DNA from: CBDCFL01 sp050300875
Lineage (GTDB): Bacteria > Pseudomonadota > Alphaproteobacteria > Rhodobacterales > Rhodobacteraceae
Length of the DNA: 14,056 nt
Direction of reading: 5' to 3'
NCBI GenBank assembly: GCA_050300875.1
Contig: JBNKYL010000230.1
Coordinates: 1-14,056 of the forward strand
In this document: in pieces, positions 1 to 7,170 of the stretch
Layout of the letters: each line of letters starts with the position of its first letter
Position numbering within the stretch: position 1 is the first letter of the stretch
Made by a program: the position numbers and the translations under genes
Notes under the pieces: model-generated
Told to the model about the DNA's origin: nothing
The model's input: only the letters and a program-made list of their open reading frames with translations
The model's database searches: none

Positions 1-94
1 CCCGCGTTCCATCGTGGCAACGGCCGTTTTCATGGTGTCCACATTCGTGACCGTCTACGTCACCCGCCACCTGTTGCCGGAGGGTTTGCTGTGA
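1..94 (+). CDS. YeeE/YedE family membrane protein, C-terminal fragment
   Basis: Only the last 30 residues are present, read in the frame starting at base 2 and ending at the TGA at 92-94. They form a hydrophobic helix (roughly VATAVFMVSTFVTVYVTRHL) followed by a short tail. This resembles the C-terminus of the first half-protein of YeeE/YedE (PmpA-like) pairs, which carry sulfur-containing small molecules such as thiosulfate across the inner membrane. The stop overlaps the GTG start of the next gene by four bases (GTGA), as expected for two translationally coupled halves of one transporter. The family call leans on the neighbour, since the fragment alone is too short to be diagnostic. Confidence 0.6.
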   Translation, partial: PRSIVATAVFMVSTFVTVYVTRHLLPEGLL

Positions 95-537
95 ATCTTG
101 CCATCACCTATCTGATCGGCCTGACTTTTGGTGTCGGCATCTCGATTTCCGGCATGGCCAACCCGGCCAAGGTGCTGAATTTCTTCGATGTTGCAGGCAC
201 CTGGGATCCCAGCCTTGTCGTGGTCATGCTTGGCGCGGTGCTCGTTACGGCGATCGGCTATCGCATAATCTTCCGCAGCCGCACCACGCCGGTTCTGACG
301 GCAAACTTCAACGTCCCGACCAGCCGGGTCATCGACGCAAGGCTTGTCGGCGGCTCCGCTCTTTTCGGACTTGGCTGGGGGATTGCCGGCTTTTGCCCGG
401 GAGGCGCCATTCCGGCCATCGGCACTGCACAGCCCAGTGTCCTGATCTTTTTCGTTGCCTTCGTGGCAGGGGTTATCGTGGCGAAAACCATGATCCAAAC
501 ACTTAATCGACGTGCCGCCGCGGTTGCGGCAGAATAA
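91..537 (+). CDS. YeeE/YedE family (DUF6691, PmpB-like) inner-membrane protein
   Basis: A 148-residue, very hydrophobic protein with about four membrane helices. It contains two family hallmarks: the N-terminal GISISGMANPAKVLNFFD stretch (residues 16-33) and the GFCPGGAI motif near residues 101-107 with Cys102, a conserved cysteine thought to handle the sulfur substrate as in YeeE-type thiosulfate carriers. The GTG start at 91 is supported by GGAGGG at 79-84, six bases upstream, and by the four-base overlap with the previous gene. In bigR-type loci such half-proteins sit beside a persulfide dioxygenase, as here (18 bases to the next start). The substrate (thiosulfate, persulfide or another sulfur species) cannot be read from sequence. 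Confidence 0.85.
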   Translation: MNLAITYLIGLTFGVGISISGMANPAKVLNFFDVAGTWDPSLVVVMLGAVLVTAIGYRIIFRSRTTPVLTANFNVPTSRVIDARLVGGSALFGLGWGIAGFCPGGAIPAIGTAQPSVLIFFVAFVAGVIVAKTMIQTLNRRAAAVAAE

Positions 538-555
538 ACCCAAGGAGGACCAGAG

Positions 556-1440
556 ATGTCTGAACCTGTAATCAAAACCAATATCAAACCCGAAGTCGAA
601 GCGTTCTTCGATGAGGCGACCAATACGATCAGCTATATCGTCAAGGATCCGACCTCGAATTCCTGTGCGATCGTCGACAGCGTCATGGATATCGACTATG
701 CCGCCGGACGGATAACCTACGATCATGCCGATGCCATGATCGCTCGGGTCAAGGAACGCGAGCTTGACCTGGAATGGATCATCGAAACCCATGTCCACGC
801 CGACCACCTGTCGGCTGCGCCCTATATCCAGCAGAAACTGGGCGGCAAGATCGGCATCGGCGCCAATATCAAGGTCGTGCAGGACACGTTCGGCAAAGTC
901 TTCAACGAAGGCACCGAATTCCAGCGTGACGGGTCGCAATTCGACGCGCTGTTCGAAGACGGCGACACCTATGAAATCGGGAACATGAAGGCCGTTGCGC
1001 TATACACGCCAGGCCACACGCCGGCCTGTATGACCCATGTCGTGGGTGATGCGGCCTTTGTGGGCGATACCTTGTTCATGCCTGATGGTGGTTCTGCACG
1101 TGCTGATTTCCCGGGCGGTGACGCGGGCACGCTCTATGATTCCATCCAGAAGGTGCTGGCCTTGCCCGACGACACCCGCCTGTTCATGTGCCACGACTAC
1201 GGCCCCGGTGGACGCGAGATCCAGTGGGAAACCAGCGTCGCCGAAGAAAAGGCCAACAACATCCATGTCGGCGGTGGCAAGACGCGGGAAGAATTCATCA
1301 AGTTCCGCACTGAACGCGACGCGCAGCTTGACATGCCCAAGCTTATCATCCCTTCACTACAGGTGAACATGCGCGCGGGCGAAATTCCTCGGGACCAGGA
1401 TGGCAATGCCATGTTGAAGGTTCCTGTGAATGCGCTTTGA
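556..1440 (+). CDS. MBL-fold persulfide dioxygenase-like hydrolase (ETHE1/Blh type)
   Basis: 294 residues, a metallo-beta-lactamase fold protein. The metal motif THVHADHLSAA gives H79, H81, D83 and H84. Further expected ligands are H154 (in YTPGHT), D171 (in FVGDTLF) and H213 (in MCHDYGP). ETHE1-like enzymes use the equivalents of H79, H154 and D171 to hold one iron and oxidise glutathione persulfide to sulfite and glutathione in the cytoplasm. The C-terminal part (about 220-294) is the extension seen in bacterial Blh proteins. AAGGAGG just upstream of the ATG is a strong ribosome site. The YeeE/YedE genes before it and the DUF442 gene after it support a role in sulfide/persulfide detoxification. 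In many bacteria Blh carries a fused N-terminal DUF442 domain, which is a separate gene here. The reaction is inferred from family and context; a glyoxalase II-like hydrolase is the main alternative. Confidence 0.87.
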   Translation: MSEPVIKTNIKPEVEAFFDEATNTISYIVKDPTSNSCAIVDSVMDIDYAAGRITYDHADAMIARVKERELDLEWIIETHVHADHLSAAPYIQQKLGGKIGIGANIKVVQDTFGKVFNEGTEFQRDGSQFDALFEDGDTYEIGNMKAVALYTPGHTPACMTHVVGDAAFVGDTLFMPDGGSARADFPGGDAGTLYDSIQKVLALPDDTRLFMCHDYGPGGREIQWETSVAEEKANNIHVGGGKTREEFIKFRTERDAQLDMPKLIIPSLQVNMRAGEIPRDQDGNAMLKVPVNAL

Positions 1441-1457
1441 CGGGCGGGCCGCGAAAT

Positions 1458-1463
1458 GAAGGA
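1458..1463 (+). promoter_or_regulatory. Ribosome binding site deciding the DUF442 start
   Basis: GAAGGA lies ten bases before the ATG at 1474. The upstream in-frame ATG at 1456 overlaps this element and has only a GC-rich, purine-poor stretch in front of it. The protein from 1474 begins MDIKKLNDDFSV, matching the usual N-terminus of the family, so 1474 is preferred. Confidence 0.6.
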
Positions 1464-1473
1464 CACGTGGGAC

Positions 1474-1812
1474 ATGGACATCAAGAAGCTCAATGATGAC
1501 TTTTCCGTCATGGGCCAGTTGCAGGTCGATCAGGTGCAGGCATTGGCAGCACTTGGATACAAATCCCTGATCTGCAACCGCCCCGACGGCGAAGCCTGGG
1601 ACCAACCCGCTTGGGCCGAGGTCGAGGCCGCAGCAAAGGCGGCGGGGATGGAAACGCGCTATATCCCGATCATCCACCGTGTGTCCGGCATGGATGAGGT
1701 GCGCCAGACGGCGCAGGCCATCGCAGAAATGCCCGGACCCATCCTGGCCTATTGCCGGTCCGGAGCGCGGTCGGAAATGTTCTACAACGCCGCCATGCAA
1801 ATGGCAGGCTAG
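1474..1812 (+). CDS. DUF442 / TIGR01244 family sulfur transferase-like protein
   Basis: A 112-residue protein of the family with a dual-specificity-phosphatase-like fold, often called beta-lactamase hydrolase-like or Blh N-domain. The family pattern is clear: MDIKKLNDDFSVMGQL at the start, LICNRPDGE in the first third, and AYCRSGARS near the end, with the active loop C94-R-S-G-A-R99. The C-x4-R spacing is that of rhodaneses rather than the C-x5-R of tyrosine phosphatases, so a sulfur-transfer role is more likely than dephosphorylation. It probably works with the preceding persulfide dioxygenase, supplying or draining persulfide sulfur. The gap to that gene is 33 bases, consistent with one operon. 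The start was taken 18 bases downstream of the first in-frame ATG because of the ribosome site and family alignment. Confidence 0.83.
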   Translation: MDIKKLNDDFSVMGQLQVDQVQALAALGYKSLICNRPDGEAWDQPAWAEVEAAAKAAGMETRYIPIIHRVSGMDEVRQTAQAIAEMPGPILAYCRSGARSEMFYNAAMQMAG

Positions 1813-1815
1813 CCA

Positions 1816-1841
1816 AAGACCCGGCCGCAGGGCCGGGTCTT
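1816..1841 (+). terminator. Perfect 11-bp hairpin between DUF442 gene and SulP gene
   Basis: AAGACCCGGCC, a GCAG loop, then GGCCGGGTCTT: a perfect stem of 11 pairs, eight of them G-C, starting four bases after the TAG stop. It has the shape of an intrinsic terminator core, but only TTC rather than a run of T follows. It may act as a partial terminator, an mRNA 3'-end stabiliser, or an attenuator lowering SulP expression. Confidence 0.65.
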
Positions 1842-1857
1842 CATAAAGGTAACCACA

Positions 1858-3597
1858 ATGACCAGTATCACCGCCCCGGCCGGGGCGCTCGTCCGCTATT
1901 TGCCTATCCTCGTTTGGGGAAGGGCCTATTCGCGGGACGCCCTGTCCAATGACGTGTTGGCCGCCGTGATCGTCACGATCATGCTGATCCCGCAATCGCT
2001 GGCCTATGCTCTACTGGCAGGCTTGCCTGCGGAAATGGGGCTGTATGCTTCAATCCTGCCGTTGGTGGCATACGCGATCTTTGGCACCTCGAACGCGCTG
2101 GCCGTGGGCCCTGTTGCCGTTGTGTCGCTGATGACAGCAGCGGCGGTGGGAAAACTGGCTTTGCCCGGCACGGCAGACTACATCGCGGCCGCCATCGCGC
2201 TGGCTTTCCTGTCGGGTCTGGTGCTCTTGGTCATGGGCTTCCTTCGGCTCGGCTTCCTAGCCAGTTTCCTCAGCCATCCGGTCATTGCCGGTTTCATCAC
2301 CGCGTCGGGCATCCTGATCGCCGCCAGCCAGTTGCGCCATATCTTCGGCGTTCAGGCCGAAGGCCACAACCTGCTGGAAATTCTTCTGTCGCTCGTTGAA
2401 CACCTGGGCCAGACCAACCCTTGGACGCTGACCATCGGCATTGCGGCCCTGGCATTTCTGTTCTGGACCCGAAAGGGCCTGCAACCCCTGCTCATGCGGC
2501 TGGGCCTGTCCAAAGGGGCCGCATCGATGCTGGCCAAGGCAGGGCCGGTGGTCGCCGTGGTTGCCACGGTCGCCGTGACCTGGGGGCTGGGGTTGGATGC
2601 CAAAGGCGTCGCCATCGTGGGATCGGTCCCGCAGGGCCTGCCTGCGCTGACCGTGCCGCAATTCGACGCCGAGGTCTGGATGCAACTGGCAGGCTCTGCC
2701 GTGCTGATTTCCATCATCGGCTTTGTCGAATCCGTGTCCGTCGCGCAGACACTCGCCGCCAAGAAACGCCAGCGCATCGTGCCGGATCAGGAACTGATCG
2801 GGCTGGGTGCTGCCAATATCGCGGCATCTGTATCAGGCGGATACCCCGTGACCGGTGGCTTCGCGCGGTCGGTGGTAAACTTCGACGCAGGCGCGGAAAC
2901 ACCCGCTGCCGGCGCATTCGCCGCCATTGGCATCGCATTGGCGGCCCTGTTCCTGACGCCGCTCTTGTTCTTCCTGCCCAAGGCGACGCTGGCCGCCACC
3001 ATCATCGTGGCCGTCCTGTCGCTCGTCGACCTGTCGATCCTGAAACACAGCTGGTCCTATTCCCGCGCCGATTTTTCGGCTGTTGCCGCAACCATCCTGC
3101 TGACCCTGCTCAGTGGCGTCGAACTTGGGGTGATGGCCGGGGTCGGGCTGTCGATTTTGCTTTACCTCTATCGCGCCTCGCGCCCGCATATCGCCGAAAT
3201 CGGCCAGGTCCCCGGCACCGAGCATTTCCGAAATATCAAACGCCATCAGGTCATCACCGACCCTGCCATCGTATCGCTGCGCATCGACGAAAACCTGTTC
3301 TTCGCCAATGCCCGGTTCCTGGAGGACTATGTGCTGAACCGCGTCGCAGCTGACACGCAAATCAATCATCTGGTACTGGATTGCGCCTCGATCAGCTCCA
3401 TCGACCTGTCGGCCCTGGAAAGCCTTGAGGCAATCGACCACAGGCTCAAGGATATGGGCGTCACGCTGAACCTGTCCGAGGTGAAAGGCCCGGTGATGGA
3501 TCGCCTGAAAGATACGCATTTCCTGCAGGACCTTTCCGGCAAGGTCTATCTTTCCCAGCACGAGGCTTTCGAGGATTTGCGCAAAACAGCCCCTTGA
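1858..3597 (+). CDS. SulP family inorganic anion (sulfate-type) permease with STAS domain
   Basis: 579 residues. The N-terminal two thirds (about 25-440) is a chain of membrane helices with SulP signatures: AVIVTIMLIPQSLAYALLAGLPAEMGLY near residues 36-63, the FGTSNALAVGPVAV stretch near 78-91, and VSGGYPVTGGFARSVVNF in the second repeat. The C-terminal part (about 455-565) is a cytoplasmic STAS domain, with LDCASISSIDLSALESL and the DxSxL site (D516, S518) that is phosphorylated in anti-sigma-antagonist relatives. Members are SLC26-like carriers of sulfate, bicarbonate or other anions. Placement after a persulfide oxidation set suggests movement of the sulfite/sulfate product, but direction and substrate are inferred. 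The ATG at 1858 has AAGG eight bases upstream. Its stop codon lies inside the -35 box of the next promoter. Confidence 0.9.
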   Translation: MTSITAPAGALVRYLPILVWGRAYSRDALSNDVLAAVIVTIMLIPQSLAYALLAGLPAEMGLYASILPLVAYAIFGTSNALAVGPVAVVSLMTAAAVGKLALPGTADYIAAAIALAFLSGLVLLVMGFLRLGFLASFLSHPVIAGFITASGILIAASQLRHIFGVQAEGHNLLEILLSLVEHLGQTNPWTLTIGIAALAFLFWTRKGLQPLLMRLGLSKGAASMLAKAGPVVAVVATVAVTWGLGLDAKGVAIVGSVPQGLPALTVPQFDAEVWMQLAGSAVLISIIGFVESVSVAQTLAAKKRQRIVPDQELIGLGAANIAASVSGGYPVTGGFARSVVNFDAGAETPAAGAFAAIGIALAALFLTPLLFFLPKATLAATIIVAVLSLVDLSILKHSWSYSRADFSAVAATILLTLLSGVELGVMAGVGLSILLYLYRASRPHIAEIGQVPGTEHFRNIKRHQVITDPAIVSLRIDENLFFANARFLEDYVLNRVAADTQINHLVLDCASISSIDLSALESLEAIDHRLKDMGVTLNLSEVKGPVMDRLKDTHFLQDLSGKVYLSQHEAFEDLRKTAP

Positions 3598-3624
3598 CCT
3601 TCCAGTCACTGGAAGCCCTATATG
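3594..3624 (+). promoter_or_regulatory. MerR/CueR-type copper-responsive promoter and operator
   Basis: A -35 box TTGACC (3594-3599) and a -10 box TATATG (3619-3624) are separated by 19 bases, longer than the usual 17 and typical of promoters twisted open by MerR-family activators. The spacer begins with a perfect dyad, CTTCCAG-TCA-CTGGAAG (3599-3615), very close to known CueR operators (CTTCC...GGAAG). The copA-type gene starts at 3658 and a CueR-type gene lies in the same operon, so function and site agree. The -35 box overlaps the SulP stop codon TGA (3595-3597). Confidence 0.88.
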
Positions 3625-3657
3625 TCGGGTCCAACATGAATTTGTCAGGGCCCCGAC

Positions 3658-6093
3658 ATGCCAAAAGACCTTTCCGCCGCCGAAACGCTCTCCTTTGAAG
3701 TCACTGGACTGAACTGCGCCGGCTGTGTGCGCCGCGCCGAAACGGCGTTGCAGGGGGTCGAAGGCGTCGATCAGGCTGCCGTCAACCTGGCGACACGCCG
3801 GGCCGAGGTGAGTTTTCACACGCCTGCCAATCCCAACGCGTTGATGGCGGCGCTGGCCAAGGCAGGCTATCCGGCTAAGACCGAAACCATCACACTGGAC
3901 GTGTCCGGGGCCACCTGTGCATCCTGCGTCGGTCGTATCGAGACGGCTCTAAAATCGGTTCCGGGTGTTGAAAACGCCACGATGAACCTTGCCACCGGGC
4001 AGGCGAATATCTTGGCGCTCGCAGGCACGGCAGAACCGGACCTCGCCCGTGCCGTGAAATCGGCAGGATACGAGGTCATTGATGCTTCGACCGACAACGG
4101 CACCGAAGAACCCGAAGAAACCCGCCTGCGCCGCAATTTCTGGCTGGCGCTCGCACTGACCCTGCCGGTCTTCGTCACCGAAATGGGCGGCCATATCTTC
4201 CCGGCGCTGCATCACTGGATCGCAGGCACAATCGGAATGCAGAATGCCCATATCGGCCAGTTTATCCTGACCACGATCCTGCTGGTCTGGCCAGGTCGCG
4301 TGTTCTTTGCCAAGGGCATCCCGGCCCTGATACGGCGCGCGCCAGACATGAACAGCCTTGTCGCGCTGGGCTCTGGCGCAGCATGGGCCTATTCTACCGT
4401 GGCCACCTTCGCCCCGGCGCTGCTGCCCGAAACCGCCACCGCCGTCTATTTCGAAAGCGCCGCCGTCATCGTCACCCTGATCCTGCTGGGCCGCCTCTTG
4501 GAAGCCCGCGCGCGGGGCAGGGCAGGCGACGCCATTCGCGGGTTGCTGGCACTGGCCCCTGACACCGCGCGGGTCGAGCGTGATGGGACCGTGTCCGAAA
4601 TCTCTCTGTCTGATATCCACGCCGGCGACATCCTGCACCTGCGCCCGGGCGAACGCATCGCCGTAGACGGGCAGGTGCTGACCGGCGCATCCGACATTGA
4701 CGAAAGCATGTTGACCGGCGAACCGATGCCCGTGTCCAAGTCAGTAGGCGACGCGGTCACAGCCGGCACCGTCAACGGAACCGGCGCGCTGACCTACCGC
4801 GCCACTGCCGTCGGCAAGGATACCGTGCTGGCCCGGATCGTCGCGATGGTCGAAACCGCGCAGGGCGCGAAGCTGCCGATCCAGGCGCTGGTTGACCGCG
4901 TCACCATGTGGTTTGTCCCGGTCGTCATGGGCATCGCGGCCCTGACCGTCATCGCATGGCTGATTTTCGGCCCCGACCCGGTGCTGCAATACGCGCTGGT
5001 CGCGGGCGTGTCCGTGCTTATCATCGCCTGCCCCTGCGCCATGGGGCTGGCGACGCCCACATCGATCATGGTGGGATCAGGGCGCGCCGCCGAACTGGGC
5101 GTGCTTTTCCGCCGCGGCGACGCGCTGCAAGCGCTCCAAGGGGCCAAGGTCATCGCCTTTGACAAAACCGGCACCCTGACCGAAGGCACCCCGGAACTGA
5201 CCGACACGGTGCTGGCCAAAGGTTTCGAACGCGCGCCCCTTCTGGCCCTTCTAGCCGCGGTCGAAGACCATTCAGAACACCCCGTCGCCCGCGCTATTGC
5301 CCGCGCCGCATCGGAAGACCAACCGCGACCGGTCGTGGCTGACTTCAAGGCAACCGCAGGAAAGGGCGTGACCGCAATGGCAGGTGGCAAACCGGTGGCC
5401 ATCGGCACGCCGGGCCTGATGGACGATCAGGGCATTGACACCGCGCCGCTGGCGACGGCCTTCACGAATCTCGCCAAGGACGGCAAAACCACGCTTTTTG
5501 CCGCCATCGACGGCAAGATCGCGGCGGTCATCGCCGTGTCCGACCCGATCAAGGCGACCACGCCAGCCGCCATCGCCGCCATCCGCGAAAGTGGCGCGCG
5601 GCTGGTCATGCTGACCGGCGACAACCCCGACACCGGCCAACAGGTCGGCCGTGAACTGGGGCTGGACGAGGTGCGTGCGGGTCTGCTGCCCAAGCAAAAG
5701 CTGGAAGCCATCCGCGCCCTGCGCGACGAATACGGCCCCGTGGCCTTCATCGGTGACGGCATCAACGACGCGCCCGCCCTCGCCGAGGCCGATATCGGCA
5801 TCGCCGTCGGCACCGGCACCGATATCGCCATCGACGCGGCAGAAGTCGTGCTGATTTCCGGCGACCTGGCCGGCGTCGCGCGCGCCATCAGGCTGTCGAA
5901 AGCGACGCTGAATAACATCCGGCAAAACCTTGGCTGGGCCTTCGGCTACAACATCTTGCTGATCCCCGTGGCCGCGGGCCTGTTCTATCCGCTGACCGGA
6001 TGGCTTCTCAGCCCCGCGCTGGCGGCAGGCGCCATGGCCATGTCTTCGGTTCTGGTCATCACCAACGCCTTGCGACTGAAAAGACTGTCATGA
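3658..6093 (+). CDS. copA: Copper-translocating P1B-1 type ATPase
   Basis: 811 residues; exports Cu(I) from the cytoplasm across the inner membrane using ATP. Two N-terminal heavy-metal-associated domains carry CAGC (residues 20-23) and CASC (87-90). Membrane helices start near 158. Catalytic parts are complete: TGE 353-355 (actuator), CPC 458-460 (membrane copper site), DKTGT at 502-506 with phosphorylated D502, H541-P542 of the SEHP motif, and GDGIND at 699-704. The last two helices hold Y764-N765 and M795-S796-S797, the other Cu(I) signatures of the P1B-1 class, so copper (or silver) is favoured over zinc or cadmium. A weak AGGG precedes the ATG. A CueR-type promoter lies directly upstream and the CueR-type gene overlaps the stop by four bases. 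Nothing appears truncated. Confidence 0.96.
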   Translation: MPKDLSAAETLSFEVTGLNCAGCVRRAETALQGVEGVDQAAVNLATRRAEVSFHTPANPNALMAALAKAGYPAKTETITLDVSGATCASCVGRIETALKSVPGVENATMNLATGQANILALAGTAEPDLARAVKSAGYEVIDASTDNGTEEPEETRLRRNFWLALALTLPVFVTEMGGHIFPALHHWIAGTIGMQNAHIGQFILTTILLVWPGRVFFAKGIPALIRRAPDMNSLVALGSGAAWAYSTVATFAPALLPETATAVYFESAAVIVTLILLGRLLEARARGRAGDAIRGLLALAPDTARVERDGTVSEISLSDIHAGDILHLRPGERIAVDGQVLTGASDIDESMLTGEPMPVSKSVGDAVTAGTVNGTGALTYRATAVGKDTVLARIVAMVETAQGAKLPIQALVDRVTMWFVPVVMGIAALTVIAWLIFGPDPVLQYALVAGVSVLIIACPCAMGLATPTSIMVGSGRAAELGVLFRRGDALQALQGAKVIAFDKTGTLTEGTPELTDTVLAKGFERAPLLALLAAVEDHSEHPVARAIARAASEDQPRPVVADFKATAGKGVTAMAGGKPVAIGTPGLMDDQGIDTAPLATAFTNLAKDGKTTLFAAIDGKIAAVIAVSDPIKATTPAAIAAIRESGARLVMLTGDNPDTGQQVGRELGLDEVRAGLLPKQKLEAIRALRDEYGPVAFIGDGINDAPALAEADIGIAVGTGTDIAIDAAEVVLISGDLAGVARAIRLSKATLNNIRQNLGWAFGYNILLIPVAAGLFYPLTGWLLSPALAAGAMAMSSVLVITNALRLKRLS

Positions 6094-6485
6094 ATATCTC
6101 CGACGTATCCGAAGCCTCGGGCTTGCCCGCAAAGACCATCCGGTACTACGAAGATATCGGCCTGATCCGCCCTGCGCGCGGGGCCAATGGCTATCGGGAT
6201 TTTTCCGACAATGACATGCACCGGCTGGGCTTTCTGGGCCGCGCCCGGTCGCTGGGGTTCTCCATCGAAGACTGTCGCAAGCTGCTTGCGCTTTACGATG
6301 ACCGCGCCCGGTCCAGCGCCGATGTCCGCGCCCTGGCGCGCCGGCATTTGGACGAAGTTGAACGCAAGCTTGTTGAACTGGAAGCCATGCGTGACACGCT
6401 GACCCACCTCGTCAGTTGCTGTGCCGGGGATGAACGGCCTGATTGCCCGATCCTTAGCGATCTGGCCGGGGCTGCCAGCGACTGA
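6090..6485 (+). CDS. cueR: CueR-type MerR family copper-responsive regulator
   Basis: 131 residues. The N-terminal winged helix-turn-helix reads MNISDVSEASGLPAKTIRYYEDIGLI, and RPARGANGYRDF forms the wing. A dimerisation helix follows (about 78-108), then the metal loop C111-AGDERPD-C119, the C-x7-C pair that holds Cu(I) linearly in CueR. S76 in RSSADV corresponds to the serine that marks sensors of +1 ions. An additional cysteine, C110, precedes the loop. The ATG at 6090 overlaps the stop of the copper ATPase gene (ATGA), implying coupled translation. A longer reading from ATG 6000 is rejected because it adds residues unrelated to MerR proteins. It most likely activates the promoter at 3594-3624 and so its own synthesis. 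Confidence 0.94.
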   Translation: MNISDVSEASGLPAKTIRYYEDIGLIRPARGANGYRDFSDNDMHRLGFLGRARSLGFSIEDCRKLLALYDDRARSSADVRALARRHLDEVERKLVELEAMRDTLTHLVSCCAGDERPDCPILSDLAGAASD

Positions 6486-6555
6486 CGCACGGGCTGGACA
6501 TTCGCGGATGGCCGTGGACAGGGTGCGCCCGTCATAACCCGGAACGGAACTGCCC

Positions 6556-7170
6556 ATGCACCCGAACCCGACCTTCCGCAACACGCCGGAAGCCCAGGCA
6601 CTGCAATTTGCTGCAGAACGGGGCTTCGGCATCCTGTCGATCAACGGCCCGGATGCCCCGTTGACCGCCCATGTGCCCTTCGTGATTGCGGGCAATAGGT
6701 TGCGCGCCCACCTCGTCGCTTCCAATTCGCTCTTGCGCGCCCTGACGGATGGCGCGCGGCCTGCACTGATGTCTGTCAGCGGCCCCGACAGCTACATTTC
6801 GCCGGACTGGTACGAACTGGAAGATCAGGTCCCCACCTGGAATTACATTGCGGTCAATTTGCGTGGTTCATTGGCGGCGATGCCGCAAGGGCAACTGCGC
6901 GCCGTTCTGGATGAAACCTCCGACGCGTTCGAAACACGCCTTCTGCCCAAACCCGTGTGGAAAACGACCAAGATGCCCGACGAGGCGCTGGACCGCATGA
7001 TGCGCCAGATCCGGCCCGTCGAAATGGTGATCGAGTCCGTCGAAAGCACGTTCAAATTGGGTCAGAACAAACCCGACACCGCCCGATTGGCCGCAGCGGA
7101 CAAGGTCGACAGCGATGGCATTGGGCATGAGCTTGGCGCATTGGCGGAACGAATGCGCAACGCGAGTTAA
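6556..7170 (+). CDS. PaiB-like FMN-binding negative transcriptional regulator family protein
   Basis: 204 residues of the FMN_bind_2 (PaiB) family, with a split-barrel flavin-binding fold. Recognisable pieces are MHPNPTFRNTPEAQALQF at the start, PLTAHVPFVI near residues 35-44, the strong motif SYISPDWYELEDQVPTWNYIAVNLRG (about 79-104), and MRQIRPVEMVIE further on. Bacillus PaiB was described as a negative regulator of sporulation and protease genes, but many relatives are uncharacterised flavin or heme-binding proteins, so a regulatory role is only a family name here. The gene follows the copper regulator after 70 bases in which no clear promoter or terminator was found. A GGAA sits a few bases before the ATG. 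Its TAA stop is part of the CtrA-like box. Confidence 0.87.
   Translation: MHPNPTFRNTPEAQALQFAAERGFGILSINGPDAPLTAHVPFVIAGNRLRAHLVASNSLLRALTDGARPALMSVSGPDSYISPDWYELEDQVPTWNYIAVNLRGSLAAMPQGQLRAVLDETSDAFETRLLPKPVWKTTKMPDEALDRMMRQIRPVEMVIESVESTFKLGQNKPDTARLAAADKVDSDGIGHELGALAERMRNAS

Noticed and set aside
1456..1473. Upstream in-frame ATG for the DUF442 protein
   Set aside because: It overlaps the GAAGGA that serves the ATG at 1474, lacks a good ribosome site, and adds six residues before the conserved family start.
3622..3659. Inverted repeat ATGTCGGG / CCCGACAT around the copA leader, suggesting a hairpin hiding the start codon
   Set aside because: The left arm lies in the -10 region, so with a normal start near 3630 it would not be in the mRNA; eight bases over this distance could be chance.
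2833..3819. Long open minus-strand frame (328 codons) across the SulP and copA genes
   Set aside because: It is opposite to two clearly recognised genes, has no family resemblance, and such long antisense frames are common in G+C-rich DNA.
6000..6089. Longer MerR-type protein starting at an ATG inside the copper ATPase gene
   Set aside because: The extra 30 residues are a shifted reading of the ATPase C-terminus and resemble no MerR protein; the ATG at 6090 gives the exact family N-terminus and a normal ATGA overlap.
6486..6555. Possible promoter or terminator between the copper regulator and the PaiB-like gene
   Set aside because: Only a distant 6-bp ACGGGC/GCCCGT pair and two TGGACA words were found; no convincing -10 box, stem or T-tract.
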